From positions 75,634 through 139,633 of the forward strand of contig CAKPEV010000005.1 of the NCBI GenBank assembly GCA_934149405.1: 64,000 bases of DNA, read 5' to 3'. Position numbers and translations under genes: made by a program. This DNA comes from an uncultured Clostridia bacterium. GTDB taxonomy: Bacteria > Bacillota > Clostridia > TANB77 > UBA1234. Numbering within the stretch: the first letter of the stretch is position 1; each line of letters begins with the position of its first letter. The notes beneath the pieces were generated by a model. That model saw only the letters and a list, made by a program, of their open reading frames with translations. It had not been told where the DNA came from and ran no database searches. Shown here piece by piece: positions 8,204 through 16,926 of this stretch.

Positions 8204-9440
8204 TTATTTCTCAAACTTTTTAAATATTATAGCTGCATTTTGTCCGCCAAAGCCGAGTGAATTAGACATGGCATATTTAATTTCCGTATTAATTCCTTCA
8301 TTAGGAACAATATTCAAATCACATTCTTCATCTGGTACTTCATAATTAATTGTTGGAGGTACAAAGCTATCTTCGATTGCTTTTATTGTAAATATAGCTT
8401 CAATAGCACCTGCTGCGCCTAATAAATGACCCGTATTTCCTTTTGTTGAAGTTACATATAAATTTTTAACATGTTCTCCGAAAGCTCCCTTAATGCCGTA
8501 AGTTTCAGTTTTATCATTTAATGGAGTGGATGTACCATGTGCATTTATATATTTAATATCCAAAGCTTTAATATTAGCATCAGAAATTGCGCGAAGCATA
8601 GCTCTAGCGCCACCTTCTCCATTTTCTGTTGGAGAAGTAATATGATATGCATCTGATGTGGCTCCATATCCTACTATTTCAGCATAAATTTTAGCTCCTC
8701 TTTTTAAAGCGTGCTCTAATTCTTCAAGAACTATTACGCCAGCACCTTCGCCCATAACAAATCCTGCACGTTCTTTATCAAAAGGTATACTTGCTCTTGA
8801 TTTATTATCAGTTGTAGATAAAGCTTTTATATTTGCAAATCCTGCTATGCCACTTGGCGTTATAGAAGCTTCTCCTCCACCAGCAAATATAACATCTTCA
8901 TATCCATGTTTAATCATTCTATAACTTTCTCCAATCGAATGCGTAGCTGACGCGCATGCTGTAACCATTGCAAGTGATTCTCCTTTTGCACCAATATCTA
9001 TTGTAACATTTCCGAGCAGCCATATTAACAATTGCTTTTGGTATATACATAGGAGAAACTCTATCCGGATGCTCTGCAAGATTTATATTTTCCTCTTCAA
9101 TTGTGGCAAGTCCACCTATACCAGAACTTACAACAACTCCAACTCTTGTCATATCTGTATTTTCAGGAGTTATACCACTATCTTTCAAAGCTTCTCTAGA
9201 TGCAACTACAGCAAATTCTGAAAATCTATCTATTCTTTTTAATTGCCTTTTTTCAAAATAATCTTCTTCATTAAAATTTTTAACCTCGGCAGCAAGAGTT
9301 ACTTTATGATTTGTAGTATCGAAAAGTGTTATTTTATCTATACCACACTTACCATCTTTAATACCCTTCCATGATTCTTCTACATTGTTTCCAATTGGAG
9401 TTATTGCTCCCATACCAGTTATAACAACTCTTCTTTCCAA
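8204..9440 (-). CDS. fabF: 3-oxoacyl-ACP synthase II, read through a +1 frameshift at CGG
   Basis: Condenses malonyl-ACP with acyl-ACP. The upstream frame (142 codons from 9440) runs to KAIVNMAA and meets CGG at 9012-9014. Skipping the C gives GGA AAT GTT, continuing [11 protein letters not shown] and the rest of the enzyme to 8204; total about 411 residues, the normal length. The active-site Cys is just after the junction in [12 protein letters not shown], with the histidines in [12 protein letters not shown] and [13 protein letters not shown]. An unshifted ribosome would add some 30 unrelated residues and lose all catalytic residues. FabF is generally essential, so shifting must be efficient or the insertion is a sequencing error. 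Confidence 0.88.
9012..9014 (-). other. +1 frameshift site at CGG in fabF
   Basis: Minus strand: ATG GCT GCT CGG AAA in the upstream frame; ATG GCT GCT (C) GGA AAT GTT gives M-A-A-G-N-V, as expected for FabF. Confidence 0.85.
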
Positions 9441-9453
9441 AATAATTCCTCCT

Positions 9454-10191
9454 TTACATTATCATTCCGCCATCAACATTTATAACCTGACCTGTTACAT
9501 ACGAACTTTCATCGCATCCTAAGAAATAAACAACTTTTGCAATTTCTTCAGCTTCACCCATTCTTTTTAGCGGAATTTGAGCATTTATGTTTTCTTTTAC
9601 TTTATCTGATAAAACTTCTGTCATATTCGTGTTAATAAAACCAGGTGCAACAGCATTTACATATATATTTCTTGAAGCAAGCTCTTTTGCCATCGATTTT
9701 GTTATTCCTATAATACCAGCTTTAGAAGCGGAATAATTAACTTGACCAGCATTTCCTGCAACACCGACAACAGAAGATATATTTACAATCTTTCCTTGTT
9801 TTTGTTTCATCATTATGCTTGATACATGTTTGCTCATGTTGAATGTTCCTTTTAAATTTACGTTAATAACTTTATCAAAATCTTCTTCTGACATTCTAAT
9901 TAATAAGTTATCTTTTGTAATTCCAGCATTATTAACTAAAACATCAATTCTTCCAAATTTATCAAGAATTTTCTTAGTTGTTTCTTCACATGACGCAAAA
10001 TCCGAAACATCTGATTCGATTAAAAAAAGTTTTGCACCTAAATCATTAAAATGTTTTTCTAGCCCTTCTTTATCTATATCTGCAACATATGTAATTGCTA
10101 TATCATATCCGTTTTTTGCAAATTTATTGGCTATTGCAAGACCTATCCCCCTATTTCCACCTGTTATAACTGCTACTTTCTTTTCTGACAT
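9454..10191 (-). CDS. fabG: 3-oxoacyl-ACP reductase
   Basis: NADPH-dependent reduction of 3-oxoacyl-ACP. 245 residues, classic short-chain dehydrogenase: TGGNRGIGLAIA at the N terminus, NNAGIT, catalytic Ser in NISSVVG and YSASKAG. Follows fabD by about 130 bp and precedes fabF by 13 bp. Confidence 0.96.
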   Translation of the reverse strand: MSEKKVAVITGGNRGIGLAIANKFAKNGYDIAITYVADIDKEGLEKHFNDLGAKLFLIESDVSDFASCEETTKKILDKFGRIDVLVNNAGITKDNLLIRMSEEDFDKVINVNLKGTFNMSKHVSSIMMKQKQGKIVNISSVVGVAGNAGQVNYSASKAGIIGITKSMAKELASRNIYVNAVAPGFINTNMTEVLSDKVKENINAQIPLKRMGEAEEIAKVVYFLGCDESSYVTGQVINVDGGMIM

Positions 10192-10318
10192 ATAAATCTC
10201 TCCTTTTACATATTTTTATCTTATATTCTGTTTCTATAAATTTTCATTGCTTAAAAAGTTTCAGATTAAAAAACAAATTCTTTTCATTCTAACATATATA
10301 GTAGAAAATAATTAAAAT

Positions 10319-11251
10319 TTATTTTAACGTATTACAAAACGTATCTAATTCACTCAAAGAACATATATTAAACGTATTAACGTCACTTAATTCCTTTCTC
10401 ACAAATCCCGTTAAAGCTCTACCTGGACCAATCTCAACGAAAGTATCTACACCGTTATTTTTCATATACGTAATTGTTTTGTCAAATCTTACAGGACTTA
10501 TAATATGCTTTGCTAAAATTTCTTTTAAATCATCTGTATTCAAATATGGCATACCATCAATATTCTTGATTACAGGAACATTACCATATTTAAAATCTAC
10601 TTTTTCTAAATCTTTGCTAAAAGCTTCGCTAGCTTTTAATAATTTACTAGTATGGAAAGCTCCTGAAGTTTTAAGTTTAATAACTTTACTAGCTCCTGAT
10701 TTCATTAAATCTTTAGTTGCCATTTCTACAGCTTCTAAATTACCAGAGATAACTGTTTGACCTGAATAATTATAATTTGCTGTTGTTACAAATAAGCCTT
10801 TATTATTTATATTCATGCATATATTTTCAATAATTGAAGAGGGACAACCAATAACCGCAACCATAGAAAAATCTTCTTTAGGAGCAAAATTTCCCATTAA
10901 ATATCCCCTTCTATTAATAAGTTTAATACCCTCTTCTAAGCTAATATATCCGCCATAAATTAAAGCAGAATACTCTCCTAAACTTAAACCTGCACACATA
11001 TCTGCCTTATATCCTTTTTCTTTTAAAACTTCTAAAATAGCAAGAGAAGTTATGAAAATAGAAAGTTGTGCATTTTCTGTATTCATTAAATCTTCATCTA
11101 AAGATTCAAAACAAAGTTTAGCAACATCTTTACTTAAAATTTCACTTGCTCTATCATAAATATCTCTAGCTACCACAAAATTATCATATATATCTTTTCC
11201 CATTCCTACTTTTTGACTTCCTTGCCCTGGAAATAAGAATGCAACTTTCAT
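10319..11251 (-). CDS. fabD: Malonyl-CoA:ACP transacylase
   Basis: Loads malonate on ACP. 310 residues, full length; FPGQGSQ at the N terminus, nucleophile serine in GLSLGEYSAL, and GAFHTSKLL with the catalytic His. First gene of its unit, with an AGGTGC-type ribosome site and the operator-like element about 50 bp upstream. fabH, usually near the head of such clusters, is absent here. Confidence 0.95.
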   Translation of the reverse strand: MKVAFLFPGQGSQKVGMGKDIYDNFVVARDIYDRASEILSKDVAKLCFESLDEDLMNTENAQLSIFITSLAILEVLKEKGYKADMCAGLSLGEYSALIYGGYISLEEGIKLINRRGYLMGNFAPKEDFSMVAVIGCPSSIIENICMNINNKGLFVTTANYNYSGQTVISGNLEAVEMATKDLMKSGASKVIKLKTSGAFHTSKLLKASEAFSKDLEKVDFKYGNVPVIKNIDGMPYLNTDDLKEILAKHIISPVRFDKTITYMKNNGVDTFVEIGPGRALTGFVRKELSDVNTFNICSLSELDTFCNTLK

Positions 11252-11278
11252 AAAGCACCTCCATTTATTTTTTCATCT

Positions 11279-11331
11279 ATATCAATATACAATAAAAGAC
11301 TGACCTAAGTCTATTTGCTGACTGGTCAGTC
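11279..11331 (-). promoter_or_regulatory. Promoter and operator-like element of the fabD-accC unit
   Basis: Plus strand 11298-11331 has GACTGACC and GGTCAGTC around AAGTCTATT, nearly identical to 5833-5866 upstream of accD. A -35-like TAGGTC (11302-11307, minus) inside the element is followed at 17 bp by TGATAT (11279-11284), a weak -10. Conservation in front of both FAS units and only there in the window suggests a shared regulator. Confidence 0.65.
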
Positions 11332-11344
11332 CAAAAATAAGTTA

Positions 11345-11466
11345 TAAAAAAAGACTTATATCAAATGAATCAAATCTTTAATATGAAAGTACTCTCCACT
11401 ACTATTTTTTACAGTCTAGTTGGTAACTATCATCTTTAAATTTAGTTCAAAAAACAAGTCTTTTTC
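11345..11466. other. Long-range inverted repeat between rnpB copy 2 and fabD
   Basis: AAAAAGACTT near 11347-11356 and AAGTCTTTTT at 11456-11466 can pair over about 100 nt, with poly-T following on either strand. It could be a terminator-closed structured RNA or the 3' trailer of rnpB copy 2. Weakly supported. Confidence 0.3.
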
Positions 11467-11482
11467 TTTTATAATATAAGTA

Positions 11483-11815
11483 AAAGCAAATCTGTAAGCC
11501 GGGTTCTGTATTAGATAATCATTTATCTAGGACATATATCACTATATGCCTCAAGCCGTACAATCAAAGGTCGACGAGCAGCCTTAATCCTTCGAAACGT
11601 TGCTCCAGGTGGGGTTTACATAGCTAGCATGTCTCCATGCTACTGGTAGGCTCTTACCCTGCCTTTCCATCCTTGCCAATAAAATTGGCGGTTTATTTCT
11701 GTTGCACTTTCCTTAGAGTTACCTCCACCAGCCGTTAGCTGGCACCCTGCTCTATGGAGCTCGGACTTTCCTCTCGTGCCTCAAATGAGCACCAGCGATT
11801 ATCTGACTTACTCCA
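11483..11815 (-). ncRNA. rnpB: RNase P RNA, copy 2
   Basis: Second complete RNase P RNA gene with all conserved blocks of copy 1 and a single internal difference (11541). It has an intact promoter and lies between the aspS terminator and the fabD unit. Nothing in the sequence marks it as a pseudogene. Unlike copy 1, no simple terminator directly follows it. Confidence 0.93.
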
Positions 11816-11821
11816 TCATCA

Positions 11822-11850
11822 ATTTTAAAACCATTTTTGAGTTATGTCAA
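11822..11850 (-). promoter_or_regulatory. Promoter of rnpB copy 2
   Basis: Minus-strand TTGACA (11845-11850) and TAAAAT (11822-11827), 17-bp spacer, identical to copy 1 except one spacer base at 11840. Confidence 0.8.
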
Positions 11851-11858
11851 GAAATAAA

Positions 11859-11886
11859 ATGAAGAGGGACTTTTCTTCCCTCTTCT
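11859..11886 (-). terminator. Terminator of proS-aspS
   Basis: Minus strand GAAGAGGGA-agaaaag-TCCCTCTTC followed by ATTTTATTTC, just after the aspS stop. Confidence 0.85.
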
Positions 11887-11899
11887 AATCTTTGTTAAA

Positions 11900-13186
11900 C
11901 TATGGAGTTAATCTATTTGGACCTCTGAATAAGAACTCTACTTCTTTTATTGTGTAGTCTGTTAATATCATTGTAAGTCTATCTACTCCAAGACCAAATC
12001 CACCATGTGGAGGGCAACCATATTTGAAGAATTCTAGATAGAATTTAACATCTTTATCTAGTCCTTTTTCTTCTGCTTGTGCTTTTAATACATCGTATCT
12101 ATGTTCTCTTTGTGCACCAGTTGTAATCTCAACACCGCTCCAAATTAGGTCGTATCCTTGTGGAATTCCATCTTTTCTCATATGATAAAATGCTCTCTTA
12201 TCCTTTGGATAATCTGTAACAAATAAAAATTCGTGACCATATTTATCCATTGCATATTTTTTGCATAGTCTTTCTGCTTCAGTTGTTAAATCGTTCATTT
12301 CGGAAGCAGGAACTTCGAAGCCATACATTTCTTTTAGCTCTGCATATAAATCTGCAAGTTTGATTCTTGGGAAAGGAAGTGTTGGAACAACAATTTCTTT
12401 TCCGAATATTTCTTTGCATTTCTCACCATATTTTGCATGAACTTTTTCAAGTGCGTATGCAAGCATTTCTTCTTCGAATTTCATTATGTCTTCGTATGAT
12501 TCGATATAACTAATCTCTAGGTCGAAACCAGTAAATTCTGTTGCGTGTTTGTTAGTATTAGATTTTTCAGCTCTAAATACTGGACCTGACTCGAATATTC
12601 TTTCAAATCCTGAAGCCATAGCCATTTGTTTATAGAATTGTGGGCTTTGTGCAAGATAAGCTTTGCCATCAAAGTAATCAAGTTCAAATACATCTGCTCC
12701 ACTCTCACTTGCTGTAGCTATTAGCTTTGGTGTATGTATTTCTATGAAGTTTCTTTCTAAACAAAATTCTCTAAATGCTTTTACAAGTTCTGTTTGCATT
12801 TCAAACATCAATTGATTTTTTTCTGTTCTTAAATCAATCCATCTGTAATCTAATCTTGTATCGATGTTAGCATCTGGACCTAATGGAAGTGCTTCTGCTC
12901 TTGATTCTACTGTTAGTTTTTCAGGAAGCATCTCTACTCCACCCATTTTTACGAATTCGTTTGCTACTACAGGTCCCTCTACTGTTATTACACTGTGTGG
13001 AAGCACTCCTTCGATTTCTTTTGCGATTTCAGGAAACTTTTCTTTTTCTATTGTAACTTGAAGTTTTCCTGTAATATCTCTTACAACTATAAAAGCCATA
13101 GTTTTTTTATCTCTTATGTTCTCGATAAACCCTTTTACTTTATTAGTTTCTCCTACTTTAATATCTTTTATATAAGTTCTCTCCAT
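11900..13186 (-). CDS. aspS: Aspartyl-tRNA synthetase, archaeal type (probably non-discriminating)
   Basis: Charges tRNA-Asp, and in this class often tRNA-Asn for later amidation. 428 residues: N-terminal OB fold (GFIENIRDKKTMAFIVVRD), then the class II core with FRAEKSNTNKHATEFTGFD and the C terminus GFGLGVDRLTMILTD ... FRGPNRLTP. The short archaeal-like form lacks the bacterial GAD insertion. The ATG at 13186 is chosen (AGGAGG upstream) rather than an upstream ATG lying inside proS. 13 bp after proS. Confidence 0.9.
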   Translation of the reverse strand: MERTYIKDIKVGETNKVKGFIENIRDKKTMAFIVVRDITGKLQVTIEKEKFPEIAKEIEGVLPHSVITVEGPVVANEFVKMGGVEMLPEKLTVESRAEALPLGPDANIDTRLDYRWIDLRTEKNQLMFEMQTELVKAFREFCLERNFIEIHTPKLIATASESGADVFELDYFDGKAYLAQSPQFYKQMAMASGFERIFESGPVFRAEKSNTNKHATEFTGFDLEISYIESYEDIMKFEEEMLAYALEKVHAKYGEKCKEIFGKEIVVPTLPFPRIKLADLYAELKEMYGFEVPASEMNDLTTEAERLCKKYAMDKYGHEFLFVTDYPKDKRAFYHMRKDGIPQGYDLIWSGVEITTGAQREHRYDVLKAQAEEKGLDKDVKFYLEFFKYGCPPHGGFGLGVDRLTMILTDYTIKEVEFLFRGPNRLTP

Positions 13187-13199
13187 TTTAATCCTCCTC

Positions 13200-14630
13200 T
13201 TAATACTGTATCCCCCATATAACCATTGTTTTTGCTGGTTTTCCACAGCATACGCAAGTATCAGATATATGTTCTTGCTCTTCTGGGAATGGAATACATC
13301 TAGATTTTGTACCTCTGATTTCTTTCATCTTTAGCTCACACTCTGTGTCTCCACACCACATTGCTTTTACAAAGCCTGGTTGTGTTTCCATTATGTGTTT
13401 TACATCATCCATTGTTTTAGCTGTAAATGTAAGTGCATCTCTTCTCTTTGTTGCTGTTTCTAATAGATTTGATTGAATTTTCTCCATTAAATCTTTTACA
13501 TATGTAACAATGTCTGTATCTAATGAGACATCCATCTTTTCTCTAGTGTCTCTTCTTGCAACAACAAGCTTTCCTGCCTCTAAATCTTTTGGACCAACTT
13601 CTATTCTAACTGGTATACCATTTGTTTCGGCTTCAGCAAATTTGAATCCTGGTGATTTCTCTGAGTAGTCTGCATATGCAGTAATTCCAGCTTGTTTTAG
13701 ACTAGATAAGATTTCTTCTGTTTTAGCTATAACTTTTTCATCTGTACCTATTGGAATTATAACAACTTGTCTTGGTGCGATTTTAGGTGGAAGCACCAAT
13801 CCGTTATCATCACTATGAACCATTATTAAACCGCCAATCATTCTTGTAGATACTCCCCATGATGTTTGATATACATTCTCTAATTCGTTATTTCTATTAC
13901 TGAATGTTATATTGAATGGCTTACTGAATTTTTGACCAAAATAATGCGATGTTCCGCTTTGAAGTGAAACTCCGTTATACATTAAAGCTTCAACTGTATA
14001 TGTATATTCAGCTCCTGCAAATTTTTCTTTTTCTGTTTTTTGACCAACAACTGCTGGGATTGCAAGATAATCTGTAAAGAATTTCTTATATACCATAAGC
14101 ATTCTAAGAGTTTCTTCCTCTGCCTCTTTTGCTGTTTCATGAATTGTATGACCTTCTTGCCATAAAAATTCTCTAGAACGTAAAAATGGTCTTGTTTCTT
14201 TTTCCCATCTAACAACATTAACCCATTGATTATATAGTTTTGGTAAATCTCTATATGATTTAACCGTATTTGCATAATATTCACTGAACAAAGTCTCTGA
14301 TGTGGGTCTAAAACAAAGCCTTTCTTCTAGTTCGTTATTTCCCCCATGAGTAATCCATGCAACCTCTGGTGCAAAGCCTTCTACATGTTCAGCTTCTTTC
14401 TTTAATAAGCTTTCTGGGATAAAAACTGGCATATTTACATTTTGATGCCCTGTTTCTTTAAACATACCATCTATTACTTTTTGTATGTTTTCCCATATAG
14501 CATACCCATTGGGTTCTAGAATTACGCATCCTTTAACACTTGAATATGTTGCAAGTCTAGCTGCTTTAATGATATCGTCATACCATTTAGCAAAGTCTTC
14601 ATTTCTTGGCGTAATTGCTTTGTTTTTCAT
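13200..14630 (-). CDS. proS: Prolyl-tRNA synthetase, archaeal/eukaryal type
   Basis: 476 residues, class II synthetase without the bacterial editing insertion. Motifs: FRPTSETLFSEYYANTVKSY, RWEKETRPFLRSREFLWQEGHT, anticodon-binding domain from about 290, and a Cys-rich zinc-like C terminus (CVCCGKP). The ATG at 14630 has AGAGGGGA upstream; an upstream in-frame start at 14717 has no support. Forms an operon with aspS. Confidence 0.93.
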   Translation of the reverse strand: MKNKAITPRNEDFAKWYDDIIKAARLATYSSVKGCVILEPNGYAIWENIQKVIDGMFKETGHQNVNMPVFIPESLLKKEAEHVEGFAPEVAWITHGGNNELEERLCFRPTSETLFSEYYANTVKSYRDLPKLYNQWVNVVRWEKETRPFLRSREFLWQEGHTIHETAKEAEEETLRMLMVYKKFFTDYLAIPAVVGQKTEKEKFAGAEYTYTVEALMYNGVSLQSGTSHYFGQKFSKPFNITFSNRNNELENVYQTSWGVSTRMIGGLIMVHSDDNGLVLPPKIAPRQVVIIPIGTDEKVIAKTEEILSSLKQAGITAYADYSEKSPGFKFAEAETNGIPVRIEVGPKDLEAGKLVVARRDTREKMDVSLDTDIVTYVKDLMEKIQSNLLETATKRRDALTFTAKTMDDVKHIMETQPGFVKAMWCGDTECELKMKEIRGTKSRCIPFPEEQEHISDTCVCCGKPAKTMVIWGIQY

Positions 14631-14775
14631 TATAAAATTCCCCTCTTTCTTAGATTTTTTAAATATACAGACATTATATACTCTTTTTTTATGTATTTCA
14701 ATATGCAAAATAACCAATATTTACATTTGTTTATGTTAATCACAAGATGTATAATTAGTTTAAGAGGTGTAGCAT

Positions 14776-15060
14776 ATGAATGATATTATTGTTACTTTGC
14801 TTGCAGAAAAGCCATGTGAGCTTAATAGGTTTTTAAGTAGTTATTATAATAAGGATATGCAAATTGAAGAGGGAGCCTTTAGATGGACTTCTATCTTTCA
14901 AAAGCCTTTAGATAGTATTTGTATGCTTGCTACACTTGTCGACAATATAGAAGATTATAAAATCGAGGCATTAGTTTCTATTAAGCATTACAATAGTGTT
15001 AAGGTTACTAATGAAAATATAAACGAACTCGTTAAATTGTTATATTGGATGAATTATTGA
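14776..15060 (+). CDS. Small protein of unknown function
   Basis: 94 residues, AGAGGTG upstream of the ATG, followed by a terminator. No signal peptide or membrane segment. Acidic, with predicted alpha/beta character (MNDIIVTLLAEKPCELNRFL at the start). I do not recognise a family. It is divergent from proS with a short shared promoter region. Confidence 0.6.
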   Translation: MNDIIVTLLAEKPCELNRFLSSYYNKDMQIEEGAFRWTSIFQKPLDSICMLATLVDNIEDYKIEALVSIKHYNSVKVTNENINELVKLLYWMNY

Positions 15061-15070
15061 ATTAAAATCA

Positions 15071-15118
15071 AAATGCCCCAAAACACTAGATAGTATCCAT
15101 CTAAAGGTTTTGGGGTAT
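15071..15118. terminator. Bidirectional terminator
   Basis: GCCCCAAAAC ... GTTTTGGGG stem with T-runs on both strands, between the 94-residue gene and gpsA. Confidence 0.85.
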
Positions 15119-15125
15119 TTTATGT

Positions 15126-16115
15126 TTAAAATTCTTTCTTTCTTCCTCTTGTCATTAACTCAGCTGTTGCTTCTACAGGTGATTTTCCGTTATGTATAAT
15201 TGCATACATAACATCTATTATTGGTGTGCCTACACTGTATTTTCTTGCTAATGCATATGCACCATCAACTGCATATATTCCTTCTACTACCATGCCAACT
15301 TCTTTTACTGCTTCATCTACGCTTTTTCCTTGACCTATTAGAATTCCAGCTTGTCTATTTCTACTATGTTTGCTAGAACATGTAACAAATAGATCTCCTA
15401 CTCCTGTTAAACCATAAAACGTTTCTCTTTTTGCTCCAGCCTCAACACCAAGTCTTGCTATTTCTGCTATTCCTCTAGTTATTAGAGCTGCTATTGTGTT
15501 ATCTCCATAGCCAAGTCCCATTGCTATTCCACAAGCAAGTGCGATTATATTTTTTAGTGAGCCTCCCATTTCGACGCCTAGCATATCATCATTTGTGTAT
15601 ACACGTAATTTATCATTCATGAAGATATCTTGTAAATTTAGTGCCATTTCGTCGCTTTCAGAAGCAATTACAAGTGCTGTAGGGATATTTGTCGATACTT
15701 CTTCTGCATGGCTTGGTCCAGATAGTGCTGAAACAATATTATCTGGCATTATCTCTTTTATAACCTGTGTATAAACCATTTGTGTGTCTGGTTCCATACC
15801 TTTTGAACATAAAACAAAACTTTGATTTTTTGTAACAAATGGTTTCATGTTATTAAGTGTTGCCCTAATTGCCTTAGATGGAGTAACTATTAAAATAATT
15901 TCAGTATCTTTTATGCTTTCTTCTAAATCTGTAAAACATTTGATTGAAGAGGGAACTATAATGTTTGGCAAGAATTTGCATTTATGCTCATTGTTTATTA
16001 GCTCAGCCTCTTCTTTGTTGTATGACCATAATTTAACCTCGTGACCATTTCTGTCTAAAACCATAGCTAAAGCTACTCCCCAGCTACCGCTACCTATAAC
16101 TGCTATTTTACTCAT
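15126..16115 (-). CDS. gpsA: Glycerol-3-phosphate dehydrogenase [NAD(P)+]
   Basis: Makes sn-glycerol 3-phosphate for phospholipids and, here, probably also for the CDP-glycerol locus. 329 residues; Rossmann GSGSWGVALA at the N terminus, KNIIALACGIAMGLGYGDN with the catalytic Lys, and the C-terminal helical domain. Third gene of der-plsY-gpsA, which links G3P formation to its acylation by PlsY. Confidence 0.95.
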   Translation of the reverse strand: MSKIAVIGSGSWGVALAMVLDRNGHEVKLWSYNKEEAELINNEHKCKFLPNIIVPSSIKCFTDLEESIKDTEIILIVTPSKAIRATLNNMKPFVTKNQSFVLCSKGMEPDTQMVYTQVIKEIMPDNIVSALSGPSHAEEVSTNIPTALVIASESDEMALNLQDIFMNDKLRVYTNDDMLGVEMGGSLKNIIALACGIAMGLGYGDNTIAALITRGIAEIARLGVEAGAKRETFYGLTGVGDLFVTCSSKHSRNRQAGILIGQGKSVDEAVKEVGMVVEGIYAVDGAYALARKYSVGTPIIDVMYAIIHNGKSPVEATAELMTRGRKKEF

Positions 16116-16157
16116 AAAATCATCCTTTCTGCACGTTTTATATATGCCATGGAGTTT

Positions 16158-16880
16158 TTATTTTGTTTCTTCTGAATTTTTAGATATTTCTGCTAACTTT
16201 TCAGCTTTAGTCTTCCAAAGCTTGTTTTCTGTACCATTTAAAAGTCTTGTTATGTTAGCCCTATGCCTATATATTGCAAGTGCTGCAACTAATACAGCGA
16301 ATATAGTATAAATCATTCTAGCCTTAAATGATGTTCCAAATGCGCTTCCCATTATCCAAACAAGTACAGGATAAAGTATTGCTGCACATATTGAACCAAG
16401 TGAAACCATTCTTGAAGATATCATAAGAACTAATGCGAATACTAAACATACAAGTCCGATTTGCCATTCTATCATTAGTAGTGCTCCAAGTGATGTTGCA
16501 ATACCTTTTCCACCTTTAAAACCATAATAAATAGGGTAATTATGGCCAAGTATTGCACCAAGTGCTGCAAGCAATATACCTAGTTCATATGTAACATTGA
16601 GAGTAGTTGTATCTCCAAGCACCGTAAACATTTCTACACCTGAAATAGCAAATATTCCTTTTGCAAGCAATATTGCAATTACCGCTTTGCAAATATCGAA
16701 TATCAATACTAAAGCGGCTGGACCTTTTCCAAGGACTCTTAACGTATTCGTTGTTCCGGCATTTCCACTGCCATGCTCTCTAATATCTCCTTTTCCCATA
16801 AGTTTGCTTAAAATAATTGATAAATTTACGCTACCAATTAAATATCCTACCATGGCTATAACAATTAGTTGCCATATCAT
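16158..16880 (-). CDS. plsY: Acyl-phosphate:glycerol-3-phosphate acyltransferase
   Basis: First acylation of glycerol 3-phosphate using acyl phosphate; integral membrane. 240 residues, somewhat longer than typical (about 200), with multiple hydrophobic segments. Family motifs: GSVNLSIILSKL, EHGSGNAGTTNTLRVLG and the glycine-rich YYGFKGGKGIATSLG. Between der and gpsA. Confidence 0.94.
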   Translation of the reverse strand: MIWQLIVIAMVGYLIGSVNLSIILSKLMGKGDIREHGSGNAGTTNTLRVLGKGPAALVLIFDICKAVIAILLAKGIFAISGVEMFTVLGDTTTLNVTYELGILLAALGAILGHNYPIYYGFKGGKGIATSLGALLMIEWQIGLVCLVFALVLMISSRMVSLGSICAAILYPVLVWIMGSAFGTSFKARMIYTIFAVLVAALAIYRHRANITRLLNGTENKLWKTKAEKLAEISKNSEETK

Positions 16881-16926
16881 AAAAATTCCTCCTTTGTATA
16901 TCTTTTATATTTTTTTATATTCGATT

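Larger units (their letters stand above)
11483..11856. repeat. Long direct repeat, right copy (rnpB cassette)
   Basis: Partner of 2023-2396; see that entry. Recombination between the two would delete the whole FAS/acc island and leave one rnpB. Confidence 0.95.

Noticed and set aside
2023..11856. The paired direct repeats as a transposon or prophage boundary
   Set aside because: The repeat is a functional rnpB gene, and no transposase, integrase or phage gene lies between the copies.
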